Shown here one piece after another: positions 53,389 through 64,000 of a DNA stretch of 64,000 nucleotides. Numbering within the stretch: the first letter of the stretch is position 1; every line of letters begins with the position of its first letter. Origin of the DNA: Sporodiniella umbellata (taxonomy: Eukaryota; Mucoromycota; Mucoromycetes; Mucorales; Rhizopodaceae); the NCBI GenBank assembly GCA_025677835.1, contig JAIXMR010000057.1, positions 1 to 64,000 of the forward strand. The letters run 5' to 3'. A program made the position numbers and the translations under genes. The notes below the pieces were generated by a model, which did no database searches, was not told the DNA's origin, and worked only from the letters and a program-made list of their open reading frames with translations.

Positions 53389-53626
53389 TTAGAACAACAT
53401 TAAAGAAATTAATTCAACAAGGACTTCTAATCGTTTCTCAATGTCCTCAAACTGAGCGATAGTTAAATTCTCTTCTAACTTGACGAAGTAGATAGCTGTT
53501 CATTTTTTAAGCAGAAAACCAAAAACCGCTTGTTATTTCGTAAAATATGTTAAGTCATTCAGTAATAACTTAGATTTAGTAAAGCATTCAATTTCCTGCT
53601 TGTATATCTTTCGAGGAATAAAGACA
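53389..53626 (-). CDS. Candidate 3' exons of a small helical protein, start not found
   Basis: Exons 53626..53570 and 53495..53389 join in phase and read SLFLERYTSRKLNALLNLTI, then YFVKLEENLTIAQFEDIEKR and a leucine-rich end (LEVLVELISLMLF). The amphipathic pattern looks genuinely coding. No ATG-bearing first exon could be placed before the upstream gene's stop at 53732. An ATG at about 53505 opens another frame (MNSYLLRQVRREF), which could be the real start of a different product. Low confidence. Confidence 0.3.
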
Positions 53627-53731
53627 CTACAATTAATGCTTAGACTAGTGCTGAGTTATAGCAAATTTTATAACGTAATTCAACTTTGAGGTGCCAAAAC
53701 CAACAGCAAGAAAAAGGTTTGCTAAAATGGT

Positions 53732-54171
53732 TTAATTTTCTTTTTTATTCCCATTTTCAAGTTTTGCAACAAGCCCACCCCCTACTGCGCCGCCTATAGC
53801 ACTACCATAAAACACGACTCCTGTCCTGAATAAAAGCTCCATTCCTAGCTTTAGTGTCTCAACCCTTATATTTGAGTTGGCAGGCGATTTTGCAAAGAAC
53901 AGTCTGTGTCGTGTTTGAGGAGTGAACATGGCTTTACTTAGAGTTCCAGCAGATCCCGCAATACCTACCAGGGCTCCCAAATTCGATGAAAAAGCTTTTT
54001 AAAGTGTTATGATTTCAGTCTTTTATTATTTTAACAAAAAAAAAAAGTCTTACTGCCTTTCTCTTCATTGGGAACAGAAGCAGAAATCTTTTGATTCGCA
54101 TAATCGAAAACTTTGATCCATGTAAAATAGCCAATGGGCGCGCCAATAAGAAGAGGAGCAAACAAGGCCAT
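53732..54171 (-). CDS. Small glycine-rich membrane protein
   Basis: Exons 54171..54054 and 53994..53732 join in frame to 126 residues. The N-terminus MALFAPLLIGAPIGYFTWIK is a hydrophobic anchor or targeting helix. A central LGALVGIAGSAGTLSKAMF and a C-terminal GSAIGGAVGGGLVAKLE carry GxxxG-type glycine zippers, typical of packed membrane helices in mitochondria or ER. The intron contains a poly-T tract on the coding strand. I do not recognise the family. Confidence 0.7.
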
Positions 54172-55393
54172 GTTTTTTTTGCGGCGATCTGTAATGTATT
54201 AAAACAAAAGGTGTTTACCAATAAGAAATTAGTCATTCCCAAATTAATTTGGGACAGAGCTGCGAAAATGGGATACCAATAGAAATTTGAGACAGAGATG
54301 AGGCAAGAGTACATATATGAAACACGGATACGAATATGTGGTTAAGAGAAAATGTCACATATACTTTTTTAGGAGTCTATACTATTAAAATAAGTAACAG
54401 GTGGGTTTGAGGTTTTAACTTTACAAGACTTTGTGTACGTTAGTAAGAAATCAACAATATTATTACTTACTCTTTTGTTTTTTTTTTCAAAAACTTTTAT
54501 GTACACAATCGTATCCGGAAAGTAGAAACGACACTAAAAAGAGTAAGCGGAAGAGGCACAATATAGCAACAATTATCAATATGATCATTACGATATCTAT
54601 TAACGAAAGAAAAGTTGAAAGAAGGTGATTACAATAAAAAACTATTGAGTGTTTTTGAAAAGCTATATAAACAATCAGTGATTCGCGAAAAGCCAGTGGT
54701 TTTTACTTCTTTGTGTGTACTAATAGATGACTTCTAATGTATATAATGTTTACTTAATCATAATACGAATATTGTTACCTCTGCATTGTAAAGAGTTGCA
54801 ATTTGTGCCTTGAAACTGAATTGTGTCATATCACGTACGAAAATGGTGTTGAGAAACACAAAATTTACCAAACACTGTAAAATATCTTGGAACCAAAATG
54901 CTATGGCTTTGAAGAACACACTCGTCATTACTAGGTCTATTTCAAACGACCAAGGACATCTTACTATGTTTATTCGACGAAGCGCCACCTCTAATGTGGT
55001 GCCTGAGCTTTAAGTGGCGAAATCTTGCGGATTCTACAAGAAAACTTCGTTTGGGGCCTTTTATCCAAAAAATGCACTACAATTTCTAAAAGCCAGTCTT
55101 GATTTGTCTGAAAAACACTAAAGCTGTCTCATTATGCCCCCTACCCCTGTTGATATCTTATTTTTGTAATTCTATCCTAAATCAACTTGGAGACGAACAA
55201 TCTTTTGTTGATCCAATTTTAACTTCGTCGACTTTAATAAAGTCCAGACCCTTTGTTTAAGCAGTATAAAACTTTTATTTTAGCTTGAATTGTAAGTTAA
55301 TTACAAAGAAAACGTTACGTATATATGAACAGAAGAGGAAAAATGAAAAGTAAGTACAGATGAGATGAATGTATAATTTGGATGATTGAGCAT
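54172..55393. other. Intergenic region with an unexplained open frame
   Basis: About 1.2 kb. Between 54780 and 55015 both strands are open for 60-75 codons (plus: ALKNTLVITRSISNDQGHL; minus: LRRINIVRCPWSFEIDLVM). Neither has a recognisable domain or clear splice context. It could be a gene relic. Nothing else seen. Confidence 0.4.
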
Positions 55394-57438
55394 TTAGGCA
55401 GCTGGTGCTGCAAACCCTGAGATCCAATGCGATGGCAAGCTGTTTTTGTGTGGCAATCTAGAAATGTTGAAAGACTCGCTCTCAAGAAAGTAGCGAAGAA
55501 CCAATTGAACAAGATGTTGATAAGAGTTTCTGCAACCAGCCTATTGATTGTGTTAGAACATATATAGAGGGCATCATCAAATGCCACATTTACCAGAGAA
55601 GCAGACTCAAACCACTGAAGCGCTTCAAACATATTTCTTTCAACACCAAGCCCTTTTTCATAACACATAGCCAAATGGTACTGAGCCGATATATGTCCTT
55701 GCTCAGCTGCAAGGCGAAAGTAACGTACAGCTAAAGAAAGGTTTTGACGACACCCTGTTCCTGACTGTAGGTGTAAGCCAAGCTTATCTTGTGCTCGAGC
55801 ATGATTCTGTTGTGCTGCTTTATGATACCAGTATACGGCTTTTGCTTGGTTTTCTGGTATTCCAATACCGTTTGAATAGCAAAACCCTAAATTACATTGA
55901 GCCCAGGGATTGTTTTGTTTCGCAGCTCTCATGTACCAGTACACGGCCATTTTAAGGTCTTTTTCAATTCCAATCCCCTCTTCATAGCAAAAACCAAGTG
56001 AGTTTTGAGCTAAGGCGTTGTCTTGGACAGCAGAGAATCGAAACCATTTCACTGCCTCTTTTTCATTCTTTTGGACGCCCACACCATTTCTAAAGCAAAA
56101 CCCAATAGACAACTGTGCTGGCGCATGATTATTTTCAGCACTACGCTTGTACCAGTAAAAAGATTGATATGGATCAGCAGCTACACCAAGACCGTTTTGG
56201 TAACAAAAACCGAGTGAATGGTATGCAAAAATATTGCCTTGATCTGCGGCTTTGTGGTACCACATAAGGGCTAGCTTCAGGTTTTTTTCTACCCCTATAC
56301 CATTCTGATAACAAAAACCAAGGTTATGTTGAGCCCGTGCGTGACCCTGTACAGCGGCCCGAGAATACCAATACGCTCCAAGGCTAGCATCTTTGCTAAC
56401 GCCGATACCATTCTGAAAACAAAAGCCAATGTTGCACTGAGCCCATATATATCCTTGATCCGCAGATTTTTTGTACCATGTTGCAGCCATAGACTTGTCT
56501 TGTTCGATGCCGTTGCCTTCTTCATAACAATACCCAAGAGAGTTTTGTGCGAAAGCGTTGCCTAATTCCGCAGCGCGCTTGTACCAGGTGACAGCTTTAA
56601 TTGGATTCTTTGCTACTCCGATCCCGTCTTCATAACAGTATCCAATATTGTAAACTGCCACGGACTCCCCCTGAGCAGCGGCCATTTTGTACCATTCCAT
56701 AGCGTGTACCTCGTCCTTTTCAACCCCATGTCCTTCTCCGTAGCAATAACCAAGAATACTCTGACCGCGACAATTACCTTGTTTTGCGCTCCTTTTGTAC
56801 CACTTAAATGCTTCAGGTTCACTTTTCGAAACACCAATGCCGTCATAGTAACAGGTCCCTAAGCAATACTGAGAAGATGAGCAGCTGTATTGCTCTGCTG
56901 CATTTTTGATCCATTGAATAGCATTTTCGCCGCGAGCGCTCAGTTTAGATTCCCAGTATTTGGCCTCAACACGATCCATTTGAACACCAGGTCGACCGTA
57001 TTTACGCAAGAAGGCAAGTCGTGATATAGCCATCATTATGGTATCATGAAGTTCAATATGGTTGATTTTTGGATCTTTTAAGTCATCTGATAATAATGCC
57101 GCTTTAATGGATGCAATATAGTTTTTCTCAGCAAGCCGAAAATCGATTGTCGTGCCCAATCCAAACTCAAAACAGAACCCAAGAACTGCTAGAGCTTCGC
57201 CACAGCCCAAAGCAGCAGCCTTTTCAAAACAAAAAAAAGCAAACCTATGGTCGACTTTTTTTTGTAAGCGACCAAACAAGTGATTCTCTCCCATATCAAA
57301 AAGCCTCTGAGAACAACAATTACTATCTTGTATATTTAATTTATCAAAAGAATGGCGCTGGTATATAAATATCCTATTGTTTATTTTTGAAACCGTTCTC
57401 TTTGTTGATATAAGCAGCTGCTTTAAATGTGCAGACAT
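55394..57438 (-). CDS. SEL1-repeat protein (Chs4/Skt5-like)
   Basis: Exons 57438..55594 and 55540..55394 join in frame to 663 residues. The ATG at 57438 is the first in frame. The second exon gives AGCRNSYQHLVQLVLRYF and ends GFAAPAA; reading through the intron would give a spurious tail. Twelve or more SEL1-like repeats of about 36 residues (A-x-WYKRAAEQGx2xAQxxLGxCYxxGxGV) make a solenoid. The flanking helices (ALGCGEALAVLGFCFEFGLG; KYGRPGVQMDRVEAKYWESK) resemble the Chs4/Skt5 family, activators of chitin synthase, but a C-terminal CaaX box is absent (ends PAA). A scaffold role is therefore more certain than the Chs4 link. Confidence 0.88.
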
Positions 57439-58265
57439 ATTGACAATAGTAAATGGGTACAAAAGAGAAATAAAAAGACGATCTGATTTTATTACATTTA
57501 TTTGTTTACTGTTCGCTTCGGAATTTGAATGTATATTCCATTTTTGTTTCTTATGTGTAACTGCTTTACATTTTCCTTGTAAAACAATACGGAGGAACAG
57601 AAGCCGAGTCTTTGACAAGTTTGATACACCCTTAGCACCACCGTACAATATTCACACTTTGATTAAAGCACAATCTTGTTTTTTTTTTTCATTAAAAAAA
57701 GCGTCAGTGTAAATTAAAGTTTTGAACAGTTCTTGGAGATAATAAAAAAGTCAATTTGTAAAGGAAATATACATTTCTTCGGTTCATCTTCTCTGATGTT
57801 TAACAAACAACAACGGATTCTCATTCTTTCTGTGTAATTTGTAACATAAAGTCTTTATTTTTGCGCAAAAAAAAAAAGAAAATTATTGAATACAGTATAT
57901 GACAAGCTAGGCTTTTATCGAATAACTCCCATAAGAAATACCGATTAAATCAGCTTGTCTTTTAATTTGCAAGAACAGCTCAATCATCTTGATAAATTAC
58001 GGTAAAACACATCTGGAAAAATTTTGCATATACAACTTTGTTGTTTTTTGAAATCAATATTTAATACCGAGACAGCTTTAGTTAGTTTAACAATAGCAAA
58101 CATATTGTACAATGTTCAAAAGAGATAAGGCTTTGAAAAACATGGGATGAAATATAAGAACTCGCTTATTGTTCACAAAACAAATGAGTAGACGATTTTT
58201 GTATTCTGTATTAGATCGCTGTACAAAGGATTTACTTATAATATTAAAGATTCAAGGAAAACAGA
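57439..58265. other. Intergenic region
   Basis: No firm gene. A minus-strand 26-codon frame near 57910-57990 (MIELFLQIKRQADLIGISYG) is plausible in composition but isolated. Confidence 0.4.
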
Positions 58266-59420
58266 CTATAGCTTTACACTTGCTAACTTTGAAAAGTTTA
58301 CACCGTAAAGATAAGAGGATGTCATTACAATGAGTGCACCAAAAATAAAAACGCCGGAAGGTTGAAAATTAAATAAATAAATACTGATTATTCCTGAGAC
58401 AATAATCGATAGGCTAGTCGCAAACCCTTTAAGAATATTATCCGCATATTTAACTACAATTGCCACCAACAGCCCACCTAATGCTTGGTTAGCCACTACC
58501 ACCCAGGTTAACCAATCATAGCCTTGAAGCAATCCACCATCTATGATGGGCTGTATGTCGTAAGCTATCATTCCTACAAACGAAAAAAGCGCCCCTGATA
58601 TACCCAGCTGAATATTTCTGACCCACATAGATGTGTCGGATGTCTTCAAGATTTTTTCAAAATAACAACCAGCAAACCCTGATGATATACAGCTTGTTAC
58701 CACAGCAATAAATCCAATCAGAGGACTTTGTGGCGCTAGTATAATATCGTCCGCGTTTTGTTGCGTTGTATTGCTACTATTATTTGCCGACATACTCTGT
58801 GACTGAACAAGTGTCACACCAATCATTAATAGCAACAGGGCAAACCATTTGTCTCGACTCAGGCTTCTTCCTAGTAATACTACACTAAATATGGCTGTTG
58901 ACATTATCTTCATTTGATAAGTGACTTGGAAAGTTGCTGCTTCAAGATTGCTTAGAGCGACATAAAGCAGATTGTTTTGCAATGCGTACAATCCAGAGGG
59001 TATAAGCATTTTCAGCGTTTCTTTAGGCTTTCCTAAAATCTCGCGTCTCACCATCAGACTAAATCTACTCCATGAGCCTTGTTGTTGCCGCATGACTATA
59101 AGGCATGCTACAATTTTTAATATTTCCGCCAGGAACACGGCTGTTGATGCCACATACATTGTTTGCCCAGGCTTTTGTACAATGCGTGAATATCTCATCA
59201 TGAGTACAAGTGTACTGTTTTGAACGACAAGGATAATTAGTGATAATTGCTTTCTAGTCAAACCGAATAGTATAGGATGAGCTGCAAGAGTTTAGATGAG
59301 TCCATTTTAAAAAAAAAATTGTAAAAAGTTTTCTATACCTGTTTTTTTGCTGTCTATAGCTGATGTTGGTAATACGCTTTTAGGTCCAAACGTCCGCCGC
59401 GATTGATGGTAAACAGACAT
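58266..59420 (-). CDS. UDP-sugar transporter, SLC35A-type (Golgi/ER)
   Basis: Exons 59420..59339 and 59281..58266 join in frame to 365 residues. The first exon supplies MSVYHQSRRTFGPK, and the junction reads TAHPILFGLTRKQLSLIILV; without it the only start would be TTG. About ten membrane helices and family motifs are visible: YVASTAVFLAEILKI, IPSGLYALQNNLLYVALSNL, EAATFQVTYQMKIMSTAIFS, SSGFAGCYFEKILKTS, WVRNIQLGISG, QALGGLLVAIVVKYADNILK and GFATSLSIIVSGIISIYLF. This is the UDP-galactose/UDP-GlcNAc antiporter family (SLC35A2/A3), which exchanges UDP-sugar for UMP across the Golgi membrane. The exact sugar is not certain. Confidence 0.95.
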
Positions 59421-60987
59421 GCTCTAGATTATATGATACAGATGTTGAAAGAAAAAAATTAAAAAGCTTCAGTTGCTGTATCTGAAAATATTGTTGTCTA
59501 AAATCCGCTTGTTTCAACAGCTCCTTTCCTAAATACAGGCCCATTAGAGACAGCAAACCAAAACAAAAAAATGAAAAAAAAAAATAGAAACAAATGCAAA
59601 TCACAGAAATTTTTATGTTTATGGAACTTCTTTTCTATTTTTACCCTACAATTATTTTACTTTAAGTATCCTCTATAGTTCTTCACTGTTCACTTTTATA
59701 ATTGTGTATACTTAAGATAGTACATACAAGGTATGCTGATATAGTACACTAATCCGTGAGGTTCAAAGCATAAAACATTTACCCAGAAGGTAATTAAACT
59801 CAGCGATTGATACTAGCAAACTGCACCACTATCCCTCAAATAAACTGGAATAAAAGGGTCCACCAAAAAAAGATAGAATTTTTGTTGAGAAAGGAGCAAA
59901 GTTCTGCGTCAACTGAAACCTTATTACTTTATACAAAAAAAAAAAAACAAGGTAGCTTTGATAAAATATATAGGAACCGATCTTGATTTGTTGGTATGTA
60001 TTTTTAGTTCAACAGTAAATAGGTCCTCAGTCTAGAGTGTTATTGGTTTCTGTAAAGGCCTTTTTCAGTTTTTTTATACAGCAAAACAAGATTGAAGCGA
60101 CTGTATTTATAAATTAAAAATAGCTATTGGTTTTTATACGAGAGCTAGTGCTTTGAATAAATATATTCGTTTCTTGAGCAACAATATATCTTGTACAAAA
60201 AATTTTTTGGCCAGCATATTGATTTGCTTAAAAAAAAACCTTTACTTTTTACGAGATTATACCAGTACAAAAGCAAGGCCTAAGGCATAAAAATTGGAAA
60301 TATCTACCTAACTCTGGAGTGCTCTCAACTCAGCCGTCAGGGTTATTGATTGGAGTTTTTCTAGTTATAATCTCTTGGGTATAGCTTTGCTTCTTGAGAA
60401 AGCAATTTTTATTTAAAAAGACACAGCTTAACATTTGAATAAACGAAGAACACAAACACGCCAGCCTGGTTTTTTATTTTTTTTTTAAAAAAAGAAGGCA
60501 ACATAGCTGTACAAACACTAATTGAATACTCATACTAGATTTTTTTTTGTTAAGAAAGCTAAATAAACGTTAAAGTGCCAGGTTTGAACATCTTTGTCTG
60601 TCCGGTTTGTTTCTCTACTTTCAGCAATAGCCAAAATCAATGCAAATCTGTGATTGAATGTGGCGTTTTGCTTAGTTTAAAGGGCCACGAGAAGAAAGAG
60701 TATGCTATATGCTGACTGTGTAGGTAGTACGTATTTATTTCCTGAATATATGGCTATGTACTTACTTTTTGACTGTAAGTTCTGTAACATCACAGCCACA
60801 ACGAATGCGCAAATATGCATATATAGTGTTTTTTTTTTATTCTGGTAAAGGGTGGCTAATTACAAAATTATTGGCTCTTCTAACAATACTTTTTAAGTGG
60901 CAAACCACTAGCTTAGTTATATTCTAAGTCGTCTTCGTTGATGGTTAGTTGTCTATTCATCTTTCATACATTGTTTTTATCTTAATG
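59421..60987. other. Intergenic AT-rich region, no gene recognised
   Basis: About 1.6 kb with only very short frames; contains short A/T runs (about 59938-59946 and 60476-60490). Confidence 0.55.
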
Positions 60988-61278
60988 TCACTCTGAATAC
61001 GCTTCTACAATACATATACCTCTTGTACCATTTGGCAACAGCTCCATATAGAGCGTATTTTTGAAACTTATTTCCAGCCACAAACACTGACTTGTATCAA
61101 GTTCAAAACTGTCTATGTACTTAATATGGTTGTTGCGAAATTGTGGGTACCAAAGACACCTTATACTTTTTTCTATAGATGAAGACGGTAGTAATCTGTA
61201 CTTGGACTTTACGAATACATGCTTCGAAAAGGAATAGGGTAACTTACCCTTAAAGTCAGAATAAGTATAAGAATTCAT
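60988..61278 (-). CDS. Hypothetical 96-residue protein
   Basis: An ATG at 61278-61276 opens MNSYTYSDFKGKLPYSFSKH, followed by KYRLLPSSSIEKSIRCLWYP, FELDTSQCLWLEISF and MELLPNGTRGICIVEAYSE. The composition is protein-like (beta-rich, aromatic). It is divergent from the 50-residue Cys protein, 130 bp apart. It might be a complete small gene or a fragment of a larger family; I recognise neither. Confidence 0.5.
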   Translation of the reverse strand: MNSYTYSDFKGKLPYSFSKHVFVKSKYRLLPSSSIEKSIRCLWYPQFRNNHIKYIDSFELDTSQCLWLEISFKNTLYMELLPNGTRGICIVEAYSE

Positions 61279-61408
61279 TACTAATGTTGTGGCTCTTCAA
61301 AATTTGAACTGGGTAGCACAGTTCATACTTGACCCTTGACTTTACTTACAAAAGTCAGACCAGGAGACAAAATTAATAAAAAAACTTCTTTTTAATACGA
61401 TCAACACT

Positions 61409-61615
61409 ATGTGCAGAAGAATTACTTGCTCAACTTGCAAAAAACCTACATGGACAGGTACAAGTGCATGCAAGAATTAATTTTTTTTTTTTTAAATAAA
61501 GAGCTGTTTAGGGTGTGGTCAACATGTCGAATCGGCATTAGAAGGTGTATCTAAACAAGATCGTTGTCAATGTCCTGGAATTCTCGAGCGAATAAAAGCT
61601 TTTCTCGGTTTTTAA
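61409..61615 (+). CDS. 50-residue CxxC zinc-binding-type protein
   Basis: Exons 61409..61457 and 61512..61615 join in phase (GTACAA donor, GTTTAG acceptor, 54-nt intron) to 50 residues: MCRRITCSTCKKPTWTGCGQ, then HVESALEGVSKQDRCQCPG and ILERIKAFLGF. The pattern C-x2-C-x-K-x-TW-x-GCG-x-H-V-x4-L-x-GV-x4-RC-x-C, with four or more cysteines and one histidine, matches a small uncharacterised family in fungi and plants as I recall it. It is presumably a one-zinc fold in cytosol. Function unknown. Confidence 0.8.
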
Positions 61616-61655
61616 TTAAAAAAAAAAAGAACTATAATACTCTTTTAAAATCTAT

Positions 61656-62626
61656 TTAAGCAGTGCCAACGTTCAAGAGCAAGTTAGAACCCTGCTTGTT
61701 GTTGGGCAAATAAGTGACATTGCGAGATTGAGATAATGTTTGGGCGATATCCTTGGAGGCTTCAATCTTTCTGAAAGCAACAAAACCTTCGCCAGCCTTA
61801 GCAAGGGCAGAAGAGATCATTTCAGCGGCTTGAGAGTCACCTTCGGCACGAATAATAGCTGCTTGCTTTTCTTGTTCGGCACGGTCGACAATGAATCTAG
61901 CACGCTCAGCCTCTTGTTGAGCAATTTGCTTTTGTTCAACGGCATTGGTGAATTCTTTACCGAAAGTCATATGGGTCTAATAGCATAACAAATATTAGCC
62001 TTTTTTCAATTGAACTGTATAATAAAAGGCACTTACAATAGAAACATCTTCCAATGCAATGTTAAAGTCTCTAGCACGCTTATATAATTCTTCACGGATT
62101 TTAGCAGAAACAACTTCACGTTGAGTAATCAATTCGGAGGCATCGAATTGTGCAACGATAGCCTTCAATACTTCATTACCAATGGAAGGCAAAACTCTTT
62201 CGTCGTAATCTTCACCCAGGTTTTGGTAAATGCTAGACAAGTTCTTCAATTCAGGTCGGTGCAAGACACGAAGAGTCAAAGAGACCATTTGCATATCTTT
62301 GGAACCGGTGGTAGTGGAGATGTTACGAGGCTTGGTACGGACATCAAACAAAACAGCACGTTGGAGCCAAGGAACCAAAAAGTGGGTACCTTCACCTACT
62401 GAAGCTTGCTTGACACCTTGAATACGGTCAAAAATGACAGCGCGATAACCACCTTGGACTAAAATTGGGTCATGTAAGTAAAAAAGCGAAGTAAAAAAAA
62501 AAAAAAAAAAAAAAAGAAAAGGTAATCAATAGGAAGCTTACCATCGTACATGGCGGATTGGGCACCGCCAATAATAAGACCAGCAGGAATAGCGAGCTTA
62601 GCAATCTTCTCAAGAATGGCAGCCAT
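61656..62626 (-). CDS. PHB1: Prohibitin 1 (inner mitochondrial membrane scaffold)
   Basis: Exons 62626..62542, 62458..62037 and 61976..61656 join in frame to 275 residues, the normal length. Segments: an N-terminal membrane anchor ([20 protein letters not shown]), [67 protein letters not shown] and the coiled coil [20 protein letters not shown]. The C-terminus [20 protein letters not shown] is typical of Phb1. It forms ring complexes with Phb2 that protect membrane proteins and organise cardiolipin. Intron 1 contains a poly-T tract on the coding strand. Codon use is biased as for an abundant protein. Confidence 0.97.
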
Positions 62627-62745
62627 TGTGTTTTTTTTCTTTTGAATACAAAATGGATGGTGGTAAAAAGACCCAAGGGAAAAAAAAAGGTATACCCAGC
62701 CTCCGCTGTGACTGTTATTTTATTGAACTATAAAAAAAAAGAAAT

Positions 62746-63953
62746 CTAAAGTTCGATAAGTGGAGCATCGTCTGCTTTTTTTTGCTGAGCAGGCTGCGCG
62801 GGTATTGATGAGTAGTGCTGCTCTGCATGGGCAGGGGGTGGGTGCTGGTAGTAACTTTGATAGTGTTGCTCTTGAGTGTTCAAAGAAGGGTGCGGATAGT
62901 ATGGTTCTACTGAAGCATAACTAGGTTGATGTTGAGCAATACGTTCTTCCAATACTTGATCGTAGGCCTTTACAACAGCATTCAGCTTTTGATGTAACTC
63001 AATGAACATATTACGTTTGCGTATTGTTTCATCCAAGTCTTTGACCAGCTTGGGGTGAAGCGTGCCGATCTGAGTGTAAAGCTGGTTTACTTGAGGATCA
63101 CTTGATACATCTCCTCCTTTAGCCGCTATTCTATCAATAAGAGTGGAAAACAAAAGTATGTTTTCCATTTCTGACGAAGACAAAACATCCCTGGGTGCTT
63201 CTTGATTAGATATATTTAAATCGTTTAGGGAGGCAGCAATGGCAGCTGCCAAGTCTGGGTCTTCGTCTGCCACTGAAGTTTCCTGTCTAGGTTGCAACTT
63301 TACAAACCCGGCGCCGTAACTATTTTTTTGTTGCTCTGCCTCCTTTAAAGACAGCTCTATAGCTTTTTTTATATCATCATCAAACTCATTATTATCGGAT
63401 GCTGACGGCGGCTGCACTGATGGGAGAGTCACGGGATTGCTTGGCGGGGTAGAAGCAGGCTTTGAGCCTACCTTTTCCAATTTTACTTTGATATAACATC
63501 CATCACAGACTCGCACAGGCTCATTGATGCCCAATTGTGGCAAAGGCAAAGATTTAGCCGAACATTGCTGACAGAATGTTCCGCCACATCGACGGCAGTG
63601 ATGCTAAAGCTTTAGTTTAGTCCCTTTCTTTCTTTTAATATAACTTACCTTTCGGTTTGTAAGAGTAAAAGACGTGCGACATCTGTCGCATACATTTGAG
63701 TCAGACCACTCGGGAGCCTACAAAGTAAAATCGTTCAAATTCTTGTTTTTTTGTTTAAAGGCAGTTTGTTTACAGCTGCGGTTTCTAAAAAGATGCTATC
63801 AAGGTTTTCTCTCATAGGAGGGAATGTCATGCCTTCTGCTTTTAAAAGAGTGTAGGTGTCGTGCATGTAACTTAATCTCGGATTATTTCTTGAGGCGGTC
63901 CCCCAGGTTTGAATGATGCTCAAAAGTCTGTCCCTGACATCAACATTGCAAGC
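62746..63953 (-). CDS. VPS27: ESCRT-0 subunit Vps27 (partial, 5' end outside the window)
   Basis: Visible exons 63953..63774, 63717..63649 and 63603..62746 are all phase 0; further 5' exons lie beyond 64000. The order is: end of the VHS domain and linker (DVRDRLLSIIQTWGTASRNN), a FYVE finger (WSDSNVCDRCRTSFTLTNRK, then HHCRRCGGTFCQQCSAKSLP and RVCDGC) with the R/KHHCR PI3P-binding signature, two ubiquitin-interacting motifs (DDIKKAIELSLKEAE; DPDLAAAIAASLNDLN), a GAT-like Vps27-Hse1 interface and a Q/Y/P-rich tail ending LIEL, a clathrin box. It sorts ubiquitinated cargo at endosomes. Confidence 0.96.
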
Positions 63954-64000
63954 CTACAAAGGGCAGTAAGTGTTAATTTTTTTTTTAAAAAAAAGAAAGC

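Noticed and set aside
54758..55013. Open frames on both strands resembling a retroelement remnant
   Set aside because: No reverse transcriptase, integrase or long terminal repeat signature seen; left as an unexplained region.
1..64000. CRISPR array, rRNA, bacterial operon or insertion sequence
   Set aside because: Spliced eukaryotic genes throughout; no regularly spaced repeats or rRNA-like blocks were found.

Overview
The window is nuclear DNA of a filamentous fungus, most likely an early-diverging Mucoromycota (Mucorales-like) species; this is inference. Support: almost every gene is cut by short GT-AG introns (about 40-65 nt, usually with a CTAAC/CTGAT-like branch site), coding is dense on both strands, intergenic DNA is AT-rich, and the gene set is fungal or early-diverging: cardiolipin synthase, Alg1, Isd11, an RNA-dependent RNA polymerase, a Tudor-less SMN, Pso2, Vps27 and Chs4/Skt5-like SEL1 repeats. 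I assembled the exon models by hand from splice sites and phase. Most close perfectly in frame; open points are flagged.

Layout. 1-14.1 kb: 5' end of an Stm1/HABP4-like gene, a dicarboxylate/amino-acid symporter, a DUF2461 protein, a coiled-coil protein, a CS-domain protein, ISD11, a SAM methyltransferase, ALG1 and a divergent STE20/PAK-like kinase. This part is packed with A or T runs of about 15-38 nt in introns and spacers. 14.1-17.4 kb: gene-poor AT-rich DNA with one doubtful small gene. 17.4-27.2 kb: a LysM secreted/anchored protein of five small exons, NUC1 (EndoG), a kinesin-related protein that has lost its ATP-binding motifs, CRD1, a fragment of a CaM-kinase gene, a SET-MYND protein, and an SMN homologue. 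27.7-37 kb: RdRP, an NmrA-like reductase, small proteins, a sulfotransferase with a degenerate PAPS site, and phosphopantetheine adenylyltransferase. 37.2-51.7 kb: a DUSP-USP deubiquitinase divergent from PSO2, a bHLH-Zip factor, a PPR protein, a PDCD2-like protein and an MMTAG2-like protein. 52-64 kb: RPS7, small genes, a SEL1-repeat protein, a UDP-sugar transporter, a 50-residue Cys-rich protein, prohibitin PHB1 and the 3' part of VPS27.

The genes do not form one pathway. There are loose themes: mitochondrion (ISD11, NUC1, CRD1, PPR, PHB1), glycosylation/sulfation (ALG1, nucleotide-sugar transporter, sulfotransferase) and RNA biology (RdRP, SMN, MMTAG2, RPS7). No mobile element, tRNA or rRNA was recognised. 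The most notable points are the pseudo-motor kinesin with a possible 17-nt intron, several multi-exon genes under 60 codons that a simple ORF scan misses, the tandem W-x-P-P..HCEIPD motif in the kinase, and the homopolymer-rich left compartment.
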